Shown: positions 26,476-34,453 of the stretch, piece by piece
Numbering within the stretch: the stretch's first letter is position 1
How the letters are laid out: each line of letters begins with the position of its first letter
Assembly: GCA_039199225.1 (NCBI GenBank)
Contig: JBCCSZ010000028.1
Span: 1-36,549, forward strand
Length of the DNA: 36,549 nucleotides
Origin: JBCCSZ01 sp039199225
GTDB taxonomy: Bacteria; Bacteroidota; Bacteroidia; Chitinophagales; Saprospiraceae
Direction: 5' to 3'
The notes under the pieces: model-generated
What the model saw: only the letters and a program-made list of their open reading frames with translations
What the model was told of the DNA's origin: nothing
Database searches by the model: none
Translations under genes and position numbers: made by a program

Positions 26476-29400
26476 AAAGCAAGCTTTTGGTGTTCGAGCA
26501 GCCCAAGATCATTGCGCAGGCGGATGAAGTAGATGCCTGAGCTTAGACCCAATGCTTTGAGATCGAATTCGAGTGTTAGTTGTTTTTCGTTTACTTGGGC
26601 CAAACGCTTGATGATGCGTCCGTTTTTATCTAGTAATTCAACCTCCAATGAACTGCTGTTGGGCGCCTCATAGGATAAGTTGACAAACTGATTGCTCGGG
26701 TTGGGGAAGACCTGCCATTGGACTGCAGTAGCTGCCCGCTCTAGCGCAATAACGCCGCTGTAGGCAAACTCCCCGTTCTGATCCAATTGCTTAAGTCGAT
26801 AGTAGTAAACACCTGACAAGGAGACATCTGTATCTAAGAACTCATAAGATTGGTTGAAGCCGTCGGCTGCCACAAATCCGATCTTTTCAAAATCTCCTCC
26901 CTTCAGTCGACGCTCTACTTCAAAGCCGCGATTGTTGTATTCGTTGGCCGTATTCCAGTAGAGTTGATTGAACTTTGTCTCTGCTTTTCCATCGAAAGAC
27001 AGCAAATCAACCGGCAATGGAATCGCTTGCTGGTCGGTGAGGGCGAAGCCCGAGAAGTTGGTAAAGGTATCGGTATAGGAGATGATTCCCAGGCTTTCGT
27101 AGGAATTGACGATGACGGATTCGTTGGGGTGAATTTCCAACCCGGCACCATCGGAGGAGGATACAGCATCGTCTACCCGGAGCATGCTCAAAGACAAGCT
27201 GTCTGCTCCCCAGGCCAGCATTTCTGCCTTAGTGAAGTACAAAGTGAGTAGGTAAGGAGCATTAAAATCAGATGTGATTTCGAGGCTCTTTCTAGAAATC
27301 AAGCCAGGTAGCCAAGGCAACTGTTCTACACCATTTCCTGAGCGATCAACCCGGATGTCCAAACAGCCGATGTCGTTTCCGGCGATTTGTTGAACGCTGG
27401 CCATGAGTTTGCCGTCGGCACTGTAGATGTGGATGGTTTGATCGTTGCCCAGATAGACTTCACCGACGGAACCGAGGGCGGTAGCTACCTGAAGGTTGGA
27501 ACTCCAACCCAAGCGGATGTTGGGAAGTGCAAATTCCAGATTGGGTCTGCTGAGGATACAGCCAGTGGCATTGTCTGCCTGTTGGTTCAAAAAGCCGAGA
27601 TAGTTGATATTGGTGGCACTGACCACATCGTCATCCGACCAAAATTGATCGTCGTAGCATATCTCAAAAATCAAATTTGAACTGCCGTCCCACTGAAAGG
27701 GCGTATCAAAATCAATGGTAAACCAACCCGTTGCTGTCGTAATGGTCCCTTCAAAAACACTTGTAAAGCCGTCTTCAAAGGCAAAATTCAGTTGATTTTG
27801 GACAGTTTGCTTGATGCCTATCCGAAAATTCTCATAAGGTCTGTCACTGCCTTTTGTGAGGATGTTGAACGCAATGCTGGTCAGACTACCTTCGGTGAGC
27901 CCCTCATTGAGCAGGTCTGATGCCCTGTAAAACATCTGTGTCCGTCCATCTGTAAATTCGCCTCCAAACGGACCTGCCGAGATACTGGCCGAGCCATTGC
28001 CTACCTGGTAGAGATCACCCCGGTCGCTCAAGTCGAGGTCGGCATCGTTGTCGCGTATTTCGACAATCAACTCTGGATCAGCGGACTGGAACTGAGAAGT
28101 ATCCATTTTGAGTACCAATTTTTCCAAATCCGTTTCGTGTTCTGCATCGTCGAAAACTGTTAGCTCTAGATTATCGGTGAGTGGTTCACCAGGACTGAAG
28201 TTCAAAAAAGCCTTAGTCAATATAATGTCGTTGACCAAATTCACACCACTGGCCGCCGTATCGATGGTGACGGGAATGGTAATGGTCGTTTCTGGCTCTT
28301 TGTTGATGCTGACAGGAATTTGGATGTTCCGGTAGGGAGAACAAAAATCTGTACTGTTTTCTGGATCATTTTCCGCCACGATGAAATCATCGGTTTCAAA
28401 CTTGGTGAAGATCGGGCTGAAGTGATCGGTAGAGTACAAGCCCCGACCATGTGTTGCAGCGATCATCGTAAAATCTGATTCTCTATAGCGAAGCATATCT
28501 ATTCGGGTATTGGCCAAACCTGTATTGGAAGGGTCCCACTCGGTCGTGCTGGCAGAAAGTTCGTCGGTAGACCAAACGCCCAATTCTGTACCGACGATGG
28601 CTTTGGTGGCATCGCCAGGTGTAAACAAGGCCCATCGGATGGGCATATCGGGCAGATCGCCCTCTACAGAAACCCAAGTCAGACCGCCATTGGTGGTCTC
28701 CCAAATGCTGTTGACACCATAATTGCTGTAAGTGATGATAATGTGATCGTCATTGCCGATCTCTACATCGATATTGGACACATAGCCACTGCCATTCCGA
28801 ATCCGCGTTCCGATGACTGTCTCAACATGGGCATCCTCGACCCGAACGATGTCTCCATTGGATAGACCAAAGAATACGAGATTCTCCGTGTTGGGCGATA
28901 CTTTGACGGCGCTGACTTTTGAGCGGTTGAAAGCTGGTACCCAGGTGCTGTCGCGCGTATTGCTCGATCCGACATTTTTGACCGTGGAGTAATAGCCATT
29001 TTCATAAGCGCCATAGAGGATATTGTTTCGGCTGTCGTAGTCGGTTGGATTGATGAAGCGGCCGGAAGATTGGCCGATGTTCAGCCTGCTGTAGCTGTTC
29101 CAACTGTTGGTGGTAATCCGGTAGGCATTGTAGACATAAGAGGTAATCTGGATGTTGGGCTCGTCTTTATCGATGTGGCAAAATGCACCATCACCACCTG
29201 TTACTTCCGTCGTATTGTTCATCCCTGCATTGAGGTACTGTTGGGTTCCATTGTCTTGAGAACCAGCTAAAAACTCATTGCGGCCAAATTCTGGATGAAT
29301 AGCGCAAGCGTAATACTGGGTCACATTGTAGCCCAAATTGCGACTTTCGATGGTTGGAATGGTGCTGGTTCCATTGGTGGTCCGCCAAACGCCGCCATCA

Positions 29401-30701
29401 TTTCCAAACAGAATGACATTTGAATTGCCGGGCAGAAACATGATGGCATGTTGATCTGCATGAACATATTGCAAGCCATTGCCACCATACCACTGAGAGA
29501 TTTGCCGCCAGCTTTGGCCTCCATCGTTGCTGACCAGTAGGTCGACACCACCGATGAACAGGCGGTTGGGGTTGATGGGGTCGACCGCTGCAATGAGGTC
29601 GTACCAGGCTTGGTTTCTGGCAAAGTTGCTCATCCGAAAGGCACTGGGGTTGCTCACTTCGGTCCAGCTATCACCACCGTTGACAGAGCGGTAGATGCCC
29701 TTACAACCATTGGTTTCTGCATCGTGCAACAGCGCATAAACATATCGATGGTTGCTAGGAGCGGTAGCCAATTCGATGCGCTCGAAGTCGCCATCTGGCA
29801 AGCCACTCTTCAAATCCGTCCAAGTGTCTCCATTGTCCTGGGAACGATAGATTCCGTCCGTGCTAAAGATGCCCAGGGAGGCAAAAATATCTCCATCGGC
29901 TGCGATCTCTAGGTCTGCTGCTCGGTTGCTGCTGCCGAAAGTACCACCGCCCAGCACTTTTTGCCAACTTGCACCGCCGTTGGTGGATCTTTGTACCCCA
30001 TCGTCTCTGGTGGCGGCAAAGAGGTGACCGAGGTTGTTGATGACTATTTTTTGGATGTAGCGGAAATCGGACACCTTTGTAGAGCCGAGTTGCGACCAAT
30101 TATCTCCACCATCTGTTGTTTTCCAGATGCCCATACCTCGAATGGCGTCTCCATTGAACCAACCCTCGCCGGTTCCGAAGTAGATGATGTCCGGATTGGT
30201 GGGGTCTTGGGCAATGCAACTAACAGCGATGTTTTCGAAGAAATCGTTGATGGGCGCCCAGTTTGGATCGACACTTTCAATATTGGTCGTTTTCCACAGG
30301 CCGCCGCCCACACCACCGGCAAAAACAGTGGAACCCGTAGGATCATTGGCGTCGAAGAGGATGGCTCGGGTGCGCCCTGCTACATTGTTGGGGCCGCGTT
30401 CCTCCCACTTGATCCCATCGATTCCCCGCAGGTTGATCCTTTTGGCATCGGCTACTTGGCGAGCCCGGATGAGCCGCTCCCTGGGAACTTCGTTGAGGGC
30501 TGGGTCGCGCGTTTTTTCAAATTCTTGTTCAATGGCCTTATCTATCCGTTGCTGTTTGGGCAATTTGAATTCTTTGGAAACGGCAGCCGTGTTGGCACTA
30601 GCTTCCATGGAATTGTTTGTCTGGATGTGGTAGGTATAAAGGAGACAGCAGGCAGCAAATACGCAAGCCGCCAAGAGAGAAAACCTGATCGATTTTTGCA
30701 T
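26466..30701 (-). CDS. Giant BNR-propeller T9SS-secreted protein
   Basis: From the ATG at 30701 the protein is 1411 aa, starting with a signal peptide (MQKSIRFSLLAACVFAACCLL). The frame is open upstream to 30869 but that part is not signal-like. Residues about 60-650 carry repeated BNR/sortilin-type Asp boxes (STNGGASW, SQDNGDTW, SVNGGDSW, SNDGGQSW, TTNGGLTW), forming one or two beta-propellers like VPS10/glycosyl-hydrolase exo-sialidase folds. A Calx-beta-like region follows (EDFIVAE-like, NIQIPVSI, TIPVTID). The LPVDLLSFDGKAE module is shared with the beta-helix protein at 3069-5567. The end is a Por sorting domain (VFPNPSNQ, 1331-1411). It is likely displayed at the surface. No sialidase catalytic set is apparent, so binding is more likely than catalysis. 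It is monocistronic and possibly regulated through a palindrome in its promoter. Confidence 0.88.
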   Translation of the reverse strand: MQKSIRFSLLAACVFAACCLLYTYHIQTNNSMEASANTAAVSKEFKLPKQQRIDKAIEQEFEKTRDPALNEVPRERLIRARQVADAKRINLRGIDGIKWEERGPNNVAGRTRAILFDANDPTGSTVFAGGVGGGLWKTTNIESVDPNWAPINDFFENIAVSCIAQDPTNPDIIYFGTGEGWFNGDAIRGMGIWKTTDGGDNWSQLGSTKVSDFRYIQKIVINNLGHLFAATRDDGVQRSTNGGASWQKVLGGGTFGSSNRAADLEIAADGDIFASLGIFSTDGIYRSQDNGDTWTDLKSGLPDGDFERIELATAPSNHRYVYALLHDAETNGCKGIYRSVNGGDSWTEVSNPSAFRMSNFARNQAWYDLIAAVDPINPNRLFIGGVDLLVSNDGGQSWRQISQWYGGNGLQYVHADQHAIMFLPGNSNVILFGNDGGVWRTTNGTSTIPTIESRNLGYNVTQYYACAIHPEFGRNEFLAGSQDNGTQQYLNAGMNNTTEVTGGDGAFCHIDKDEPNIQITSYVYNAYRITTNSWNSYSRLNIGQSSGRFINPTDYDSRNNILYGAYENGYYSTVKNVGSSNTRDSTWVPAFNRSKVSAVKVSPNTENLVFFGLSNGDIVRVEDAHVETVIGTRIRNGSGYVSNIDVEIGNDDHIIITYSNYGVNSIWETTNGGLTWVSVEGDLPDMPIRWALFTPGDATKAIVGTELGVWSTDELSASTTEWDPSNTGLANTRIDMLRYRESDFTMIAATHGRGLYSTDHFSPIFTKFETDDFIVAENDPENSTDFCSPYRNIQIPVSINKEPETTITIPVTIDTAASGVNLVNDIILTKAFLNFSPGEPLTDNLELTVFDDAEHETDLEKLVLKMDTSQFQSADPELIVEIRDNDADLDLSDRGDLYQVGNGSASISAGPFGGEFTDGRTQMFYRASDLLNEGLTEGSLTSIAFNILTKGSDRPYENFRIGIKQTVQNQLNFAFEDGFTSVFEGTITTATGWFTIDFDTPFQWDGSSNLIFEICYDDQFWSDDDVVSATNINYLGFLNQQADNATGCILSRPNLEFALPNIRLGWSSNLQVATALGSVGEVYLGNDQTIHIYSADGKLMASVQQIAGNDIGCLDIRVDRSGNGVEQLPWLPGLISRKSLEITSDFNAPYLLTLYFTKAEMLAWGADSLSLSMLRVDDAVSSSDGAGLEIHPNESVIVNSYESLGIISYTDTFTNFSGFALTDQQAIPLPVDLLSFDGKAETKFNQLYWNTANEYNNRGFEVERRLKGGDFEKIGFVAADGFNQSYEFLDTDVSLSGVYYYRLKQLDQNGEFAYSGVIALERAATAVQWQVFPNPSNQFVNLSYEAPNSSSLEVELLDKNGRIIKRLAQVNEKQLTLEFDLKALGLSSGIYFIRLRNDLGLLEHQKLAFYE

Positions 30702-30731
30702 AATTAAGGTAGAGTTTTTTGATAGCATGCA

Positions 30732-30760
30732 ATAAATTATCAGTACAGTAGACTGTACAA
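30732..30760 (-). promoter_or_regulatory. Putative promoter with operator palindrome of the BNR protein
   Basis: On the minus strand TTG (30760-30758) and TAATTTAT (30739-30732) are 18 nt apart, a loose Bacteroidota promoter. The spacer holds GTACAG-TAGA-CTGTAC (30743-30758), a perfect 6-bp dyad occupying nearly the whole spacer, as expected for a repressor or MerR-like activator site. The leader would be about 25 nt. Confidence 0.35.
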
Positions 30761-31350
30761 TGTCATTAGGAACGGACCATTGCGCATTGAAATCGAATGT
30801 ATTAAAACGGCAGGGATTGAGAGATTCTTGATCAGGGGTGAAAATAGAAAGAAAAATTAACGTATACAAACTTTTTATAGGTTAAAATCAGTTTGTTAGC
30901 CACTACCAAAAACCATCTGTAGGACTGCTTTTACAGCTGTATTTGTGGGATGAGAGAAAAAAATTATTTTTGACCCAACCCTTTTCCAGAAAGCATCGGT
31001 CTATAGGAGTAGTTCAGATGATGAATACTTTACGTCGTTGACTGAATGAAGAAAAATGATCTTTTGAAACCCCTCACAAGAAGCTGATTGATCATTAAAG
31101 CTATGGAAATCCGGGAAAAATGTACAAATAGGTTGTTTTGTACGTTATTATTCTGAAAAAATGCGGAATATTTCCCCGAAGTGATAATTAAGTTCAAGTT
31201 GCGATTCATCAGGAGAAAGTTTTTAACTCGAATGATTGCCCTGGAAGCTACAGGTTTTGGCCAAAAATTCTCTTTGAATCCTTTCATTTACTGTTGCAAT
31301 TTGGATGATTTACTAACAAAACGAGACAATCTCTTAAAGAAATCCACTGC
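30761..31350. other. Divergent intergenic region before the sigma operon
   Basis: About 590 nt without a credible gene. A 7-bp inverted repeat GTACAAA (31122-31128) with TTTGTAC (31137-31143) shares its outer GTACA/TGTAC half-sites with the palindrome in the BNR-protein promoter. A minus-strand frame at 31030-31287 gives a low-complexity hydrophobic peptide I do not trust. The sigma factor promoter was not identified with the housekeeping consensus, which would fit autoregulation by the sigma factor itself. Confidence 0.45.
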
Positions 31351-31914
31351 ATGTCAGAACGCAAAAATATGACTGACAGAGAATTGGTGGCAGGTTGTAT
31401 CAACAACGACCGTTACGCTCAAGAACTTCTGTTCCGGAAGTACTTTGGCAGTATGATGCGAATGGTTACGAGATACACCGATGATAAGGAACAGGCTATG
31501 GAAATTGTCAATACCGGATTTCTGAGGGTTTTCAAAAAGATCAGCACTTTTGCTTTTAAGGGATCATTGGAAGGTTGGATTCGCAAATTGGTTTACCACA
31601 GCCTTTCGGAATACTTCAAAAAGCATTCGCGCTACATGCAATTTTTGGTGTTTGAAGAAAGAGACGAAACTTTCCGGGAAAGCCCGGCCGATCATCTCTA
31701 TGCGGAAGACATCCTAAAATTGGTGGATACGCTTCCGCCTGCCACACAGAAGGTATTCCGCCTGTACGCCATCGATGGCTTTACGCATGTCGAGATTTCC
31801 AAAATGATCGACATCAGCATCGGAACTTCCAAGTGGCATTTGGCAAGTGCTCGTAAAAAGTTGAAACAATTGATTTTGCAAAGTAATAATAACATGAGGC
31901 TCTATGCAGGGTAA
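31351..31914 (+). CDS. ECF RNA polymerase sigma factor
   Basis: A 187-residue extracytoplasmic-function sigma-70 factor. Region 2 lies at about 10-80 (TDRELVAGCINNDRYAQELLF; EQAMEIVNTGFLRVFKKI as the promoter-melting helix) and region 4 at about 120-180 (LPPATQKVFRLYAIDGFTHVEISKMIDISIGTSKWHLASARKKLK, a helix-turn-helix for the -35 element). It directs RNA polymerase to a private promoter set. The ATG at 31351 or the one six codons later could start translation. Its stop lies within the next gene (11-nt overlap, ATG at 31904), so the two proteins are made together, the usual layout for a sigma factor and its regulator. Autoregulation is expected but no motif was proven. Confidence 0.93.
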   Translation: MSERKNMTDRELVAGCINNDRYAQELLFRKYFGSMMRMVTRYTDDKEQAMEIVNTGFLRVFKKISTFAFKGSLEGWIRKLVYHSLSEYFKKHSRYMQFLVFEERDETFRESPADHLYAEDILKLVDTLPPATQKVFRLYAIDGFTHVEISKMIDISIGTSKWHLASARKKLKQLILQSNNNMRLYAG

Positions 31915-33295
31915 CGAAAATTTCAATGACGAATGGGACGATAAGTTCGTCGATCGGGCCTGGGAGCAGATGCGCCAGCAGCTCGATAGGGATATGCCTG
32001 TCAGCCAGCCACTTAACGCAAGGAGAAAACTACTGCCATACTGGCTGTTCCTTCTCATTTTGTTGGTCGGTTTTAGTGCAGGTATCGGATTCAGCCTTTA
32101 TCTGGCGGATGATGAGCCCGATTCACCGATCCCCTCTAAGCCAGTTGAGCTAGACCAACCCATCGCAGACCTTCAAACGGCCGGTTTCGTATCGCCTGGT
32201 TTTGAAGAGATGAAGAGTGCCTCAGAGGCAGAGGAATCACCTCCCAAACTGCCAGACCGGGCAATCGCCCAGCAAGCGAAGACAAACAAAATTCCTTCAA
32301 AAATTCCGACTTTAAAGTCAAAAACCAACTTTACAAATCCAAATTCACTGAATGATAAGACACTTACACTACTAGTTACAAAAAACAACAACTCACTACA
32401 AACCGAAGACAATAAAACAAACATACGCCACTTCAAGGCCCTGGAAAGAGTGGAGCAAATTCCTCCAAAGGAATTGGCATCCGAAATACAAAATGATGCA
32501 GTGGCGGAAGTTGCAAGCAGCAAGCAAGCTGGTTTGAATGCCTTTGAAATGATTGCCAAGCGCGTTCCGGAGGTATTGGAAGTTGATGAGCCTGACTTGC
32601 CATTTGCCCCTGCCTACAAGTTGTCTTCTCCTTGGTCGCTGGGTTTTCAGATGGCCTCCATCTCAACGACAAACTTGTCTTTCAATGGCATCGCCGTTGG
32701 ATTATTGGTGGGCTACCGTTTGGATCAACGATTTTCCATTGAATCTGGGATCAATTACCGTTTCCTACAACTGAAAAAGGATGACGCATTCATCACTTAC
32801 AGCGGCGAAGCTGGCAACTACCTGAACGACGACGGACGTGGTAATGTGAATTTTGACCAGCAGTCTCAGGCGCCACCTTTGAACAACGTGACAGAGGCAT
32901 TTGCCCTTTTTCCGATTTACAGTATGGATTACCTGAGCATACCTTTTACCCTGAGCTATAGTCCAAAGCGTTGGTTGAGCATCAATGTCGGTGTTCAGAT
33001 AGATCGGCTGCTCAATACGGAGGCACGGGATTGGGGCGGAAGCGAGGTGGCCAGCCTTGAAAGGCGGTACGACGCCCAGACGGCTTCGGATGAAGTGCTG
33101 TCCAGGGTCAATAATGGGGTACGCAAGTGGAATTCGGCCATCACCGTTGGTTTTGCCTACCAGCCCACCAGCCGGATTGGACTGGGCATGAACTACAACT
33201 TTGGTTTGAGAGATTTTACCAAAGACGAATGGTGGGGTGTCAAGCAATTCGATGCACATAAATACTTACAGTGGTCGATTAATTACTATTTTTAA
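31904..33295 (+). CDS. Trans-envelope protein: putative anti-sigma head fused to outer-membrane barrel
   Basis: A 463-residue protein with an unusual layout. Residues 1-43 are cytosolic, acidic and helical (WDDKFVDRAWEQMRQQLDRDM), then comes one transmembrane helix (44-67), a 170-residue Pro/Asn/Lys/Ser-rich linker (about 68-239), and a beta-barrel (about 240-463) of alternating aromatic strands ending in INYYF, the terminal Phe used for BAM recognition. No signal peptide precedes the barrel, so the helix must stay in the inner membrane while the C-terminus reaches the outer membrane. The gene overlaps the ECF sigma gene, the normal position of an anti-sigma factor, so the head probably binds the sigma factor (inference). 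I recognise the overall type as a Bacteroidota 'outer membrane beta-barrel protein' behind a sigma factor. Ordinary anti-sigma motifs such as a zinc-binding HxxxCxxC are absent. Confidence 0.8.
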   Translation: MQGNENFNDEWDDKFVDRAWEQMRQQLDRDMPVSQPLNARRKLLPYWLFLLILLVGFSAGIGFSLYLADDEPDSPIPSKPVELDQPIADLQTAGFVSPGFEEMKSASEAEESPPKLPDRAIAQQAKTNKIPSKIPTLKSKTNFTNPNSLNDKTLTLLVTKNNNSLQTEDNKTNIRHFKALERVEQIPPKELASEIQNDAVAEVASSKQAGLNAFEMIAKRVPEVLEVDEPDLPFAPAYKLSSPWSLGFQMASISTTNLSFNGIAVGLLVGYRLDQRFSIESGINYRFLQLKKDDAFITYSGEAGNYLNDDGRGNVNFDQQSQAPPLNNVTEAFALFPIYSMDYLSIPFTLSYSPKRWLSINVGVQIDRLLNTEARDWGGSEVASLERRYDAQTASDEVLSRVNNGVRKWNSAITVGFAYQPTSRIGLGMNYNFGLRDFTKDEWWGVKQFDAHKYLQWSINYYF

Positions 33296-33329
33296 TCCTA
33301 ATTCACCATCAAAGCGAATCCGTAGAACT

Positions 33330-34352
33330 ATGAGGAAGGAGCTGTATTACTGGCTTTTAGGTCTGTTCTGTTTGGCTAACTTGACTCACTTATCTGGCCA
33401 AAGGGTGACCTCTTCTTGTGAATTGGAGCCAGGTATTACAGATAGCCTGTTGACCTTGGACGCAGAGCGGATTGCCTTCCAAAACTACCTTCAACAGCAG
33501 CAGGAGTCGACCATCAACTCCATTGATTCAGCCTTGTGGAGCGCGACCACCGAGACAATTTATCGCGCTTTGGCTGCCGTCTACAATGCTGAAGCAATTC
33601 CCGCCCGCAAAGATATTTTCGCCACCTACAACATCCATGCTTTGGCGTTGGATGTTCACCGAATTGAACTGTGGGTTGATGATCAAAATACTTGGTTGAA
33701 TGCTGTTTTAGAGGATTCGAAGACCAGTGTTCCTGCTCTGGATGCTTTGATTGAGCAACATGGCCTGGTCGCTGAAGAGTCTTTCATACAAACCAATGGT
33801 GGACAGGTGTTGCGCCTATGGAGCCAGCAAGCATTGAATTTCTACGAGCTGGAAGCTGACTTTGAGCGCATACAATCGGTCAGGGACGCCCGGCCTGTGT
33901 ACTTGGGCGAGGACTTGTCTAAAAACATCACCTTCGAGCAAAAAGCGGATCATGTAGAGTTGACCTTTCGCTACAGTTGGGGCAGTTGTGAAACCATTTG
34001 TGCTTTCGATCACTTTTGGCGATTCGAAATATACGATGATTGTTCTGTGCAATTTATTGAAAACTTTGGAACGCCATTGGCCGTTGCCAACTTGGAACGA
34101 CTCATCGAGGTAAGTCTCTTTCCAAACCCTTCTGCCGACTTGGTAAATATCAGTTTGCTGGGACCAACCCGCAAGGTACTGCTGATGAGCCTACACGATG
34201 CCCGTGGTCAACTATTGCAATCTATGGAGCTAAATGCCAACGACGGTCATTTCAGTACTCAACTATCTCTGTATGAGCTGCCTATAGGTGTTTATTTTCT
34301 TTCTTTTCAGGACGATTCCAGCATTCTCACCGAAAAACTTTTTAAACGCTGA
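33330..34352 (+). CDS. Small T9SS cargo in the sigma operon
   Basis: A 340-residue secreted protein starting at the ATG at 33330, which opens directly into a signal peptide (LYYWLLGLFCLANLTHLSGQ). Upstream in-frame ATGs overlap the barrel gene and lack signal character. The body (about 25-260) is helical with low aromatic content in its first half and contains a possible disulfide pair (SCETICAF). The end, from LFPNPSADL (about 262), is a type A Por sorting domain. I find no known catalytic motif. It follows the barrel gene after 34 nt and is probably its operon partner, making it a candidate output or ligand of the envelope circuit. Confidence 0.82.
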   Translation: MRKELYYWLLGLFCLANLTHLSGQRVTSSCELEPGITDSLLTLDAERIAFQNYLQQQQESTINSIDSALWSATTETIYRALAAVYNAEAIPARKDIFATYNIHALALDVHRIELWVDDQNTWLNAVLEDSKTSVPALDALIEQHGLVAEESFIQTNGGQVLRLWSQQALNFYELEADFERIQSVRDARPVYLGEDLSKNITFEQKADHVELTFRYSWGSCETICAFDHFWRFEIYDDCSVQFIENFGTPLAVANLERLIEVSLFPNPSADLVNISLLGPTRKVLLMSLHDARGQLLQSMELNANDGHFSTQLSLYELPIGVYFLSFQDDSSILTEKLFKR

Positions 34353-34400
34353 ATCCTTCCCTCGAATACGTAAACGTAGGGTTGATAATCATTGAATTAC

Positions 34401-34431
34401 TAGCATCTTTATTCAGCAATTAGTATCTTTA
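34401..34431 (+). repeat. Tandem 11-bp direct repeat upstream of the VCBS gene
   Basis: TAGCATCTTTA (34401-34411) recurs with one mismatch as TAGTATCTTTA (34421-34431), 20 bp apart, about two helical turns. It lies in the 101-nt gap before the VCBS gene, where a regulator or alternative sigma factor could bind. Confidence 0.35.
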
Positions 34432-34453
34432 GAGGGCTAAAACCCTTTGACAA

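Noticed and set aside
29961..30707. 248-aa plus-strand frame within the BNR gene
   Set aside because: It is antisense to the repeated Asp-box coding region and has no recognisable domain.
30702..30869. N-terminal extension of the BNR protein
   Set aside because: A clean signal peptide begins at the ATG at 30701, and the extension covers the likely promoter and palindrome.
31030..31287. Minus-strand 85-aa gene in the intergenic region
   Set aside because: Low-complexity Phe/Asn/Ile-rich translation, no family resemblance and no start signal. The overlapping plus-strand frame at 31181-31372 is also unconvincing.
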